DNA of 24,685 bases from an uncultured Sphingosinicella sp. Its GTDB lineage: Bacteria; Pseudomonadota; Alphaproteobacteria; Sphingomonadales; Sphingomonadaceae. The stretch is taken from the NCBI GenBank assembly GCA_946886275.1, contig CAMPIH010000012.1:1-24685 (forward strand), given 5' to 3'. A program made the position numbers and the translations under genes. Under the pieces are notes generated by a model that saw nothing but the letters and a program-made list of their open reading frames with translations, was not told the DNA's origin and searched no databases. Each line of letters begins with the position of its first letter. The first letter of the stretch is position 1. Positions 1-6,380 of the stretch are shown here, piece after piece.

Positions 1-216
1 GATGCACTGGGTGAGCGCTTCGTCGGTGACCGGCACGCCGCGCCACACTTCGTCGAGAAACCTGTCCTTGGACACGAGCCGCCCGGATTCGCTCACCAGC
101 AAGGTGAGCGCGTCCAGATAGCGGGCGTTGAGCTCGACCGGCGCACCGCCGCGGCTCAGCCGGCGATCGGCCGGATCGAGCACGAACTCTGCGAATCGAT
201 AGCCGCCGGACTCCAT
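1..216 (-). CDS. Winged-helix transcriptional regulator, N-terminal part (cut by window edge)
   Basis: The first 72 codons of a minus-strand gene are present; the rest lies beyond base 1. It begins MESGGYRFAEFVLDP and runs through LNARYLDALTLLV and KDRFLDEVWRG. This is the layout of the OmpR/PhoB/CadC-type C-terminal transcriptional regulatory domain (Trans_reg_C), here at the N-terminus: a short beta sheet, then helices containing the recognition helix. Proteins with this domain first usually carry a membrane segment, TPR repeats or a beta-propeller-like sensor afterwards, but that part cannot be seen. The ATG at 214-216 is the only reasonable start. It is divergent from the secreted protein at 480, with about 260 bp between them, so it could regulate that gene (inference). 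Confidence 0.8.
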   Translation of the reverse strand, partial: MESGGYRFAEFVLDPADRRLSRGGAPVELNARYLDALTLLVSESGRLVSKDRFLDEVWRGVPVTDEALTQCI

Positions 217-479
217 ATTTCAGCGCAACCTCAGGACTTGCTCATGACGCTCACCCGCCCGGCGGGCCAATTGGTACCGAGTTGCACGGAGGCAAGACAA
301 TGGCAAATGAAGCACAAGATGGCCGGGTCCGACCGAGTCGCCGCTGGCGTCGGGGCACGGCAAGCGAGGATTCGACCTGTTCGACCGCGGCCGATCGGCG
401 TATGAGTCACGACTCCGGAAAGGCTGCCCCGGGCTCGGCCGTCCCTCCGCATCGCCTTGTAAATTCAGGAGAGGTTTCG

Positions 480-1394
480 ATGCGCCGTCATTTTCGCTTC
501 GCTCTGTTCGCGGCTCTCGCCGCCGCAGGTTCGTTCGCCGCACCGGCCCAAATTCCCGTCCAGGACCGTTTCGACGATTCCGAGATCGTCGTCGAAGGGG
601 TGCGCGAAAGGCAGCAGCAGATCCGGCGCTTCGTCGACGCTCTGACCGAAGCACCGGTTCGCGGCCAGATCGGCCGTTTCGACTGGGCCGTCTGCCCCGC
701 CGCGGCCGGTTTGCCCGAAGCCCAGAACCAAGCGGTGGTGGAACGGCTTCGCCAGGTCGCGGAGGCGGCCGGGATTCCGCTGGCGCGCACCGGCTGCCGC
801 GCCAACGCGATCGTCATCGTCACGCCCGACAAGCCGGCGACGCTGCGCTGGCTTCGCCGCGAGCATCCGGCCTATTTCAGGAACGGCCTCGGCGAACGGA
901 TCCGGATCGCCGATCAGGATGCGCCGGCGACCGCCTGGCAGGTCGAGGGGCGGCTGACCCAGGACGGCGAGGCTGTCGGAGTCCATAATGGCGCGGGCGA
1001 TTCCAGCACCGGCAATTATTACGTCGTCGAGTCGACGAGGGCCTCGTCCCGGATCACCGCCGCTTCACGGCCGCATTTCATGGCGTCGCTGGTCGTGATC
1101 CAGCTCGACGCCCTGCGCGGCCTCACCACCACCCAGCTCGCCGATTATGCGGCGATGCGGGTCTTTGCGCGGACTCAGCCGTCCCGGCTCGAGCGTTCGA
1201 GCGCGCCGACCATCCTCAACGTGATCGACGCGCCGATGAATTCGGAAGTGCCTTTGACGCTGACCCAGTGGGACCTCGGCTTCCTTCGCGCCCTCTACGG
1301 AAGCGCCGAGAACCATTATGCGACCCAGCAGCGCCACGAGATGCGGCGGCTGCTCCGGCGCGAACTGGACGAGGCCCGCAGAGAGGACGAGTAG
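480..1394 (+). CDS. Secreted protein of unknown function, 304 aa
   Basis: I do not recognise a named family. The protein starts MRRHFRFALFAALAAAG, a clear Sec signal peptide, with cleavage likely near APAQ (about residue 24), so it should be periplasmic or outer-membrane associated. The mature part has two cysteines flanking a segment with a predicted alpha/beta pattern (WAVCPAAAGLP and ARTGCRANAIVIVTP), possibly a disulfide, and a highly charged C-terminal helix. The ATG at 480 is chosen because a strong AGGAGAGG ribosome binding site sits 5 nt upstream and the signal peptide begins there. An in-frame ATG at 300 also has a GGAGG site and would add 60 basic, low-complexity residues in front of the signal peptide. 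It converges on the SRAP gene. Confidence 0.8.
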   Translation: MRRHFRFALFAALAAAGSFAAPAQIPVQDRFDDSEIVVEGVRERQQQIRRFVDALTEAPVRGQIGRFDWAVCPAAAGLPEAQNQAVVERLRQVAEAAGIPLARTGCRANAIVIVTPDKPATLRWLRREHPAYFRNGLGERIRIADQDAPATAWQVEGRLTQDGEAVGVHNGAGDSSTGNYYVVESTRASSRITAASRPHFMASLVVIQLDALRGLTTTQLADYAAMRVFARTQPSRLERSSAPTILNVIDAPMNSEVPLTLTQWDLGFLRALYGSAENHYATQQRHEMRRLLRRELDEARREDE

Positions 1395-1420
1395 AGTCGG
1401 CGAGCCAGGAGCGCTGAATC

Positions 1421-1464
1421 GGCTCAGGCCGGCGCCGTCTCGGCTTCCGGCCGGCGCCTGAGCC
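1421..1464. terminator. Possible bidirectional terminator hairpin between convergent genes
   Basis: GGCTCAGG at 1421-1428 pairs perfectly with CCTGAGCC at 1457-1464, and the interior is rich in GGCGCC/GCCGG self-complementary segments. It covers the last codons of the SRAP gene and lies about 27 bp beyond the stop of the converging secreted-protein gene. There is no T-tract, so terminator function is an inference. Confidence 0.35.
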
Positions 1465-2074
1465 AGGGCTCGGCGGTTCGTTCGATCTCGATCAGATCGT
1501 CGGGGTAGCAGCGGGTCTGGAAGGCGATCACGTCGTCGAGCGAGCCGTGGAGCCAGCGGTCATGATCGTCCTCGTGGAGGAGCACCGGCATCCGGTCGTG
1601 GACGGGCCGGATCGCCTCGTTGCAGTCGGTCATCAGTCCCGAATAGACCGGGCCCCATTCCTGGCTATGCTTCCACATCCCGGCCCAGGCGAAGATCGGC
1701 TCGTCCCTGACCGCGATCCAGGTCCGCGTCTTCGCGCCCTTCTCGCCTTCGGCCTCGCAGAAACCGGTCAGCGGGATGAGGCAGCGATTCTCCGGCCTCG
1801 GAGCGACGAAGCGCCACATGAAGCTCGACAGATCGGCGATGTTGTTGATGGGCTTCGGCTTGATCGGAAGCCCGGTCTTCTTGCTCTTCATCGCCAGCGG
1901 GAAGCCCCAGGTCATCGCCTGGAGGATCCGCTGCCCTTCCGCCTCGCGAACGACCATGCCGGGGCCACCCGGATAGACCTCGCCCTCGCCGGCATTGAAC
2001 GCGATCGGGATCTGCGCCCGGAAATGGGCGGCGATCTCGGCTGCGCTCTTCTTCGACGTGTAGAGATTGCACAT
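1424..2074 (-). CDS. SRAP/HMCES-type abasic-site-processing protein (YedK family)
   Basis: This is a 216-aa single-domain SOS-response-associated peptidase (SRAP, PF02586), close to the usual length. Family members shield abasic sites in single-stranded DNA by forming a thiazolidine DNA-protein crosslink through Cys2. Visible here are MCNLYT with Cys2 exposed after Met removal, PLTGFCEAEG with the conserved Glu (E107), and PVHDRMPVLL with the conserved His (H159), so all key active-site residues are intact. The AMTWGFPLAMK segment also matches the family. The ATG at 2072-2074 is fixed by the need for Cys at position 2. No obvious Shine-Dalgarno sequence precedes it. It sits alone on the minus strand, and no LexA box was recognised upstream. 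Confidence 0.93.
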   Translation of the reverse strand: MCNLYTSKKSAAEIAAHFRAQIPIAFNAGEGEVYPGGPGMVVREAEGQRILQAMTWGFPLAMKSKKTGLPIKPKPINNIADLSSFMWRFVAPRPENRCLIPLTGFCEAEGEKGAKTRTWIAVRDEPIFAWAGMWKHSQEWGPVYSGLMTDCNEAIRPVHDRMPVLLHEDDHDRWLHGSLDDVIAFQTRCYPDDLIEIERTAEPWLRRRPEAETAPA

Positions 2075-2176
2075 GCCGGGAAGATAGCAGGTTCGGCCGC
2101 CGGTCCAAGGCGGCGAGGACAGACCTCCTCCGGCCTTGATACTGGGCTGCCGGTTTCAGGGCTCGATCGCGCCGCC

Positions 2177-2563
2177 TCAACGGCGGCGGCCGAGCTCGCG
2201 CTTCCAGCTGTAACGATCGGGCAAGGGCAGGCTGGTGTCGGTCGGCTCGTCATGGCCGAGCTCGAGGTGAGGGGTCCGGCGATTGCAGACCCGGCAGCGG
2301 AAGCGGGCGGCCACGTCGCGAAGCCAGGGCGACCAGCCCTTTTGGTCGAAATGGCGCCAGACCGCGGCGGCATGGAAGATTCGTGACCGGCCGCAGCCGC
2401 GGCAGGTCAGCTTCAGCGTATAGCCCTGGGCGGCGGCGTCGAACAGCTCGCGCAACGGATTGGCGCTGTCGCGCGCCTCCCGCTCGGGCGCCGCGCTCCG
2501 CCACGGCTCCGGGCTGCTCCCGCAGCCGACCGTCCGAGGCCGCCATATGTACCTTTCCACCAT
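2177..2563 (-). CDS. Small protein with a CxxC...CxxC zinc-ribbon-like pair, 128 aa
   Basis: No named family recognised. The protein has two CxxC pairs: Cys54/Cys57 in LTCRGCGRS and Cys90/Cys93 in FRCRVCNRR. They are separated by about 33 residues with several aromatic residues (WRHFDQKGWSPWL), a pattern consistent with a four-cysteine zinc ribbon. The N-terminal 40 residues look disordered and the C-terminus is rich in charged residues. The ATG at 2561-2563 is preferred over a TTG further upstream (2608), which would overlap the divergent gene. No strong ribosome binding site is visible for either. A DNA- or RNA-binding, or metal-binding structural role is possible, but nothing in the sequence decides it. 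Confidence 0.65.
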   Translation of the reverse strand: MVERYIWRPRTVGCGSSPEPWRSAAPEREARDSANPLRELFDAAAQGYTLKLTCRGCGRSRIFHAAAVWRHFDQKGWSPWLRDVAARFRCRVCNRRTPHLELGHDEPTDTSLPLPDRYSWKRELGRRR

Positions 2564-2607
2564 CGAATCGCTTGCCGATGTTCTTCTAATGTTCCAATTG
2601 CCGGCCA

Positions 2608-3009
2608 ATGTCGATGTTCCGCGAGCAACTGATCCTGAGGGCGCTCGCCGCCTTGTGCGAGATAGCCGACGAGTGCGGGACGAGGCCCGCGCCGAAGAGC
2701 CTGAGCCTTCGCTTCATCCTCGCCTACACCTTCGTCGCGGCGGGGAGCGACGCCCGATCGAGATGGATCTGGGACTCGTTCTGGAAGCATTGCACCGCGC
2801 CGGCGGACCCGAACCATCCGCTCGACGCCTATATCCGCGGCACCGGCGCCCGTGGCGCCTTCAACGGCATCTGCCGCGAGATCGGCTATGCCGCCGATCA
2901 GGATTTCCTGCAGGCGCTGCGCGGCCATGCGCGCAGACGGTCACCGGCCCGGGAGGCGCAACCGCTCCGGCCGGCGAACGACGGATCGGGGGACGATAGT
3001 GCGGCGTGA
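2608..3009 (+). CDS. Small helical protein of unknown function, 133 aa
   Basis: A soluble, largely helical protein of unrecognised family, beginning MSMFREQLILRALAALCEIAD, with a tryptophan-rich middle (RWIWDSFWKHC) and a basic, disordered C-terminal 30 residues. The start is either the ATG at 2608 or the in-frame ATG at 2614 (MFREQL); no good ribosome binding site separates them. It is divergent from the CxxC protein, with only 44 bp between the two chosen starts, so they may share a control region. Codon use and GC pattern match neighbouring genes, which supports it being real. No motif points to an enzymatic activity. Confidence 0.7.
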   Translation: MSMFREQLILRALAALCEIADECGTRPAPKSLSLRFILAYTFVAAGSDARSRWIWDSFWKHCTAPADPNHPLDAYIRGTGARGAFNGICREIGYAADQDFLQALRGHARRRSPAREAQPLRPANDGSGDDSAA

Positions 3010-3039
3010 ATTTTCGACCGAAACGTCACGATTTTCGAC
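3010..3039. repeat. Direct repeat ATTTTCGAC x2, possible operator
   Basis: ATTTTCGAC occurs at 3010-3018 and again at 3031-3039, start-to-start spacing 21 bp (two helical turns). It lies directly after the stop of the upstream gene and about 80-110 bp before the GTG start at 3119. The spacing and AT-rich character suit a regulator binding site, but this is inference. Confidence 0.35.
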
Positions 3040-3118
3040 GGCCGTCGCAAAAAAGGACTGACCAACGCCGGCAGGATGGGTAATTCACCCTCCGCCATTA
3101 TCGGCAGAGGAGGAATAT

Positions 3119-3352
3119 GTGAGGAAGAGTTTTGTTGCGTTGTTGGCTGCCGGGGCGCTGGTCGCCACCGGTCCGGTTCTGGCGCAGAGCCGCGCCGCCG
3201 AGATGCCGGCCCGATCGGGCGCTCCGATGGAGGATGCCAGCGAATTGCGCGGCGGCTTCATCATTCCGACCGTGGCGATCGTCGGAGTCATCCTCCTGAT
3301 CCTCGCCTTGACCGATACCTGGCCGTTCGACGACGAGCCGGTCAGCCCGTAA
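3119..3352 (+). CDS. Small signal-anchored membrane protein, 77 aa
   Basis: The protein begins MRKSFVALLAAGALVATGPVLAQ, a signal peptide ending in a plausible AQ cleavage site. A short polar linker follows, then one transmembrane helix (IIPTVAIVGVILLILAL, about residues 48-64) and a short acidic tail (DTWPFDDEP). No named family recognised. The start must be the GTG at 3119: a very strong AGAGGAGG ribosome binding site lies 5-6 nt upstream, and the overlapping ATG at 3117 reads straight into TGA. It is followed at once by a perfect GC-rich hairpin, so it is probably a single-gene transcript. Such short periplasmic/membrane proteins are common in sphingomonads, but no function can be assigned. 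Confidence 0.75.
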   Translation: MRKSFVALLAAGALVATGPVLAQSRAAEMPARSGAPMEDASELRGGFIIPTVAIVGVILLILALTDTWPFDDEPVSP

Positions 3353-3362
3353 ACCGTGAGCC

Positions 3363-3384
3363 GCCGGCGGCTTCGGCCGCCGGC
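3363..3384 (+). terminator. Perfect 9-bp hairpin with TTCG tetraloop
   Basis: GCCGGCGGC at 3363-3371, loop TTCG at 3372-3375, and GCCGCCGGC at 3376-3384 form a 9-bp perfect stem closed by C-G around a UUCG tetraloop, an exceptionally stable RNA fold. It starts 10 bp after the stop codon at 3352. No T-tract follows, so it is either a GC-type terminator or a 3'-end stabiliser. Confidence 0.6.
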
Positions 3385-3471
3385 ATTCGCGCCTCCACCT
3401 CTGCCAATTCGCGGGCTTGTGGAGCCGAGCGGATCGGGGCACGTTACCCCCGAAACGAGAAGGAGTCCGAA

Positions 3472-3726
3472 ATGCGCATCATCCTGGTGCTTCCACTGCT
3501 GCTTGCCGCCGCCTGCAACGTCGAGAACGACCAGGCGAACGACCAGATGACCCTGGAATATAACCAGCAGGCGCTCGAGGACGCCGCCGCCGACGCCGCG
3601 AACACGGCCGAAGAAATCGGCGCAGGTATCGGCAACGTCGCCGAATCCACCGGCGAGGCGATCGGCAACGAGGTCGGCGACATCGACGTCGATGTCGACG
3701 TGAACCGCGACGGCAACAACCAGTAG
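3472..3726 (+). CDS. Small acidic lipoprotein, 84 aa
   Basis: It begins MRIILVLPLLLAAACNVEND. The short hydrophobic stretch ends in a lipobox-like AAAC, with Cys15 as the probable lipidated residue and Asn at +2. The mature part is acidic and Ala/Glu/Asp-rich: a helical region (NQQALEDAAADAANTAEEI) followed by repeats resembling IGN(V/E) (IGNVAEST, IGNEVGD) and a DVDVDV tail that could bind divalent cations weakly. An AAGGAG ribosome binding site supports the ATG at 3472; the same frame is open further upstream but without a better start. No named family; related tiny lipoproteins are common in this group of bacteria. Anchoring in the inner or outer membrane cannot be decided. Confidence 0.75.
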   Translation: MRIILVLPLLLAAACNVENDQANDQMTLEYNQQALEDAAADAANTAEEIGAGIGNVAESTGEAIGNEVGDIDVDVDVNRDGNNQ

Positions 3727-4169
3727 AGGTGAAAGCGGGGCTCGCCACGCCCCCGGTGCGGCGACGGGCCGGGCGGAAGGGGAACCCTACGCCCGACCCT
3801 GACCGCCACAGCTCCAGGCGGCTGAGTCATCCTACCATATCGCGGCGCTCGAGTCCGCACCTTCAGGCCGATGCCGGCGTCGCCGGTCGAAGTCCGTCGT
3901 CTCTTCGGCGACGCTGATCGCGCAGGGCGGCTTCACTCGGCGCTGTCGCTCGACCCTGCTGCAATCGGCCACCGCGGCACCCTGATCCGGGGATTTCCAG
4001 CGTCTCCACCGTGGCGAGCAGGCTCGAGACGTAAAGAACCTGATTCCTCGAACAAGCTGAAGGCCAAAAGACCAGTTGGACGGGTCGCTCCGAAGCCGGG
4101 GCCTGCCTGACGCTTTCCCCATTTTCATTCCTTCGGCATGCAGGCACTATCGTGCCGGGGGAATTGCAC
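3727..4169. other. 443-bp intergenic stretch without a convincing gene
   Basis: Open frames here are short, overlap on both strands, and lack ribosome binding sites or recognisable motifs, so none is called. The first 60 bases (3735-3790) are a G/C-rich block containing GGGGC...GCCCC (stem 5, loop 7), with the look of a dispersed intergenic repeat. The last 30 bases carry a GGCAC-TATC-GTGCC hairpin just ahead of the permease start. The middle (3850-4100) has coding-like GC but no intact product; it may be a decayed gene. No terminator with a T-tract was found. Confidence 0.45.
4143..4156 (+). promoter_or_regulatory. Small hairpin immediately before the permease ribosome binding site
   Basis: GGCAC (4143-4147), TATC, GTGCC (4152-4156) form a perfect 5-bp stem with a 4-nt loop directly next to the GGGGGAA ribosome binding site of the permease. 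It could limit translation or simply be chance; the position is the only reason to note it. Confidence 0.25.
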
Positions 4170-5468
4170 ATGAGCGACGGCAACGATCGGCTGATGGGCT
4201 TCTGGATGACCGGCGCCCTCGTCGTCGGGACGATGATCGGGGCGGGGATCTTCATGCTTCCGATGTCGCTGGCGCCGCTCGGGGCGAACGCCGTCGTCGG
4301 CTGGATCATCAGCAGCATCGGAGCCTTGTGCATCGCCTTTGCCCTCGCCCGGCTCTCGAAGCTGGGAGGCGATGGGATTCAGGCCAATATCGAGCGCCAG
4401 CTCGGGACGACGGCCGGCTTCCTCGTGGCCTGGGCGTTCTGGATCTCCAGCTGGGTCTCCTCGGCGGCGGTGGCGATTGCCGGTGCCTCCGCCTTGTCGT
4501 GGGTCGATCCAGGCCTGACCGGCCCGCGATTTGTCATCTCGGCCGCGGTTGCCGGCGTCGTCCTTTTGACCATCGTCAACGCGCTCGGCGCACGCTCCGC
4601 CGGCTGGGTGCAAATCGCGACGGTGGTGATCAAGCTGCTGCCGCTCCTGGCCGTGATACTGCTGCTCGCGATGCGCAGCGCCGGCCCCGAAGCTTTCGAA
4701 CGTCTCGCTCCGGCCCCGATTGCCTTTGGGAGCATCGCCACTGCAGCCGCGCTCACCTTCTTCGCCTTGCTGGGTTTCGAAAATGCCACGACTCCGGTGG
4801 GCAAGATACGCGATCCGGCGCGGACGATTCCCCGCGCAATCCTGAGCGGTACGTTGTTCGTGGCCATCATCTATTTGTGCGCGAGCACCGGCGTGCAGCT
4901 GCTGCTCTCCGCCGAAACCGTCGCCGCTTCGCCGGCGCCGTTCGCCGACGTCATTGCGGCGGCATGGGGCGGGCCGATCGCATCGCTCGCCGCGCTTGGA
5001 ATCGCGGTCGCGGCCTTCGGAGCGTTGAACGGAAGCATATTGGTCAACGGGGAGCTCGGTTATGCTTTGGCCCTGAGGCGGGACCTGCCGCACGTCATGG
5101 CCCGAACATGGCGCGGGAACACGCCGGTCGCCTCCCAGATCGCCGGTTCGGCCCTGAGCATCCTCCTGATCCTCGCCAACACCAGCCGCACCAGCGCTAG
5201 CCTCTTTACCTTCCTCATCCTGCTGACGACGGCTGCGGTGCTGGTCGTCTATCTCGCCGGCACGATCGCCGCCTGGCAGCTGAATCCGACGCCCACGACC
5301 AGGGCCGTGCTGGCCGGCGCTTTCCTGTTCATCATCTTCGCCGCCTATGGAACGGGGCTGGAAGGGATCCTGTGGTGTCTCGTCCTGCTTGCCGCCGGCC
5401 TCGTCATTCGCGCCTTGTTGCACGGGCTGCAGGCGCGGAAAGGCGAGCCCAGACTCGAGACCAGTTGA
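4170..5468 (+). CDS. APC-superfamily amino-acid permease or antiporter
   Basis: A 432-aa integral membrane protein with about twelve hydrophobic helices and the hallmark first-helix motif of APC-superfamily transporters, GTMIGAGIFMLP (unwound helix with the GxG substrate contact). The helix-6 region ALTFFALLGFENATTP, followed by a loop with RDPARTIPRAI, is typical of the basic amino acid/polyamine antiporter branch (AdiC/PotE/CadB-like). Length is normal for that branch. Start: ATG at 4170, after GGGGGAA; a GTG 18 nt upstream is in frame but lies inside a hairpin. Substrate cannot be read from the sequence. The amidohydrolase trio starts 105 bp downstream on the same strand, so it could be an importer or exporter for that pathway (inference). 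Confidence 0.88.
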   Translation: MSDGNDRLMGFWMTGALVVGTMIGAGIFMLPMSLAPLGANAVVGWIISSIGALCIAFALARLSKLGGDGIQANIERQLGTTAGFLVAWAFWISSWVSSAAVAIAGASALSWVDPGLTGPRFVISAAVAGVVLLTIVNALGARSAGWVQIATVVIKLLPLLAVILLLAMRSAGPEAFERLAPAPIAFGSIATAAALTFFALLGFENATTPVGKIRDPARTIPRAILSGTLFVAIIYLCASTGVQLLLSAETVAASPAPFADVIAAAWGGPIASLAALGIAVAAFGALNGSILVNGELGYALALRRDLPHVMARTWRGNTPVASQIAGSALSILLILANTSRTSASLFTFLILLTTAAVLVVYLAGTIAAWQLNPTPTTRAVLAGAFLFIIFAAYGTGLEGILWCLVLLAAGLVIRALLHGLQARKGEPRLETS

Positions 5469-5573
5469 TCCAAAAGCCTGCCAAGTTCGTCTCGACGAGT
5501 TTCGAGGCGGCGAAATTCGATCCCGGTCGCCGAACACGCAACCTAAGCGGCGCCGAAGCGCTAACCCTAACCC

Positions 5574-6380
5574 ATGATAAAGAGCGAACCGATCGAGAGC
5601 CCGTCGCTGTGGACGATCCGGCAGGGGCCCGGGCCGGTTCTGGCGACCGCCATTCACGACGGGCATGAGCTGCGCGCGGAAGCCGCAGCCGCCATGAAGC
5701 TTCAAGATGCAGATCGGCTTCGGGAGGAGGATCCGTTCACCGGGGAGGCTGTCCGGGGCGTTCCGACCCACGTCGTCGCCCATCGTTCGCGCTTCGAGTT
5801 CGACCTCAATCGAGGCGCCGACCTCGCCTGCTACCGGACTCCCGAGCAAAGCTGGGGTCTCGAAGTCTGGAAGGACGGCGAGCCGAGCGATGAGCTGGTC
5901 GAAGGCTCGTTGCTCCTCCACGGCGAATATTACCGGATGCTGGGCGCCTTGCTCGACGGGATCTTGCAACGCCACGATCGTTTCGTCCTGCTCGACGTCC
6001 ATAGCTACAATCATCGGCGCGACGGACCCGATGCAGCGCCCATGGCGCAATCGGAGTCGCCGGACGTCAACATCGGCACCTTCTCGATGCCACGTGAATC
6101 ATGGTCGTTCCTGGTCGATCCGCTGATGGAATGGATGAGCGCGTACGACTTCAATGGCCGGCGGCTGGACGTGCGCGAGAATGTCGCCTTCCAGGGCAAG
6201 GGCGAGCAGGCCCGTTTCGTCCACGAACGTTATCCCGGCCGCGGCTGCGCGATCGCGATCGAATTCAAGAAGTTCTACATGGACGAGTGGACGGGAGCGG
6301 CAAATGTCGCCGAGGTGACGGAGATGCGACGCTTCATCGCCGACACGGCGAAGATCGCCGCGACGATGCTCGAACGATGA
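5574..6380 (+). CDS. N-formylglutamate amidohydrolase family protein
   Basis: A 268-aa protein of the N-formylglutamate amidohydrolase family (PF05013), metal-dependent enzymes hydrolysing N-acyl or N-formyl amino acids (HutG in histidine degradation). Recognisable blocks are AIHDGHELRAE near the N-terminus, HRSRFEFDLNR (about residues 69-79), LLDVHSYNHRR with the metal-binding DxHS-type motif, and a C-terminal AIEFKKFYMDEW segment. No other hut gene is nearby, so a role in histidine degradation is unlikely; the neighbours suggest a different acylated substrate. The ATG at 5574 lacks a Shine-Dalgarno sequence, so the mRNA may be leaderless or start very close. Its stop overlaps the next start (ATGA), indicating translational coupling. 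Confidence 0.85.
   Translation: MIKSEPIESPSLWTIRQGPGPVLATAIHDGHELRAEAAAAMKLQDADRLREEDPFTGEAVRGVPTHVVAHRSRFEFDLNRGADLACYRTPEQSWGLEVWKDGEPSDELVEGSLLLHGEYYRMLGALLDGILQRHDRFVLLDVHSYNHRRDGPDAAPMAQSESPDVNIGTFSMPRESWSFLVDPLMEWMSAYDFNGRRLDVRENVAFQGKGEQARFVHERYPGRGCAIAIEFKKFYMDEWTGAANVAEVTEMRRFIADTAKIAATMLER

Noticed and set aside
2591..2595. GGAAC on the minus strand ahead of the CxxC protein
   Set aside because: The -10 position does not resemble CGTT at either spacing.
3781..3806. GGAAC as a possible EcfG -35 in the 3727-4169 gap
   Set aside because: No CGTT-like element at 16-17 nt, and no gene start nearby in the right direction.
5561..5573. Telomere-like CTAACCCTAACCC directly before the amidohydrolase start
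   Set aside because: Only two copies in a bacterial chromosome; most likely chance, or part of an untranslated start region.
4125..6050. Very long minus-strand open frame (641 aa) opposite the permease and amidohydrolase
   Set aside because: It lies antisense to two genes with clear family motifs, and its composition (Gln/Arg/Asp-rich, no domain) is typical of a GC-rich shadow frame.
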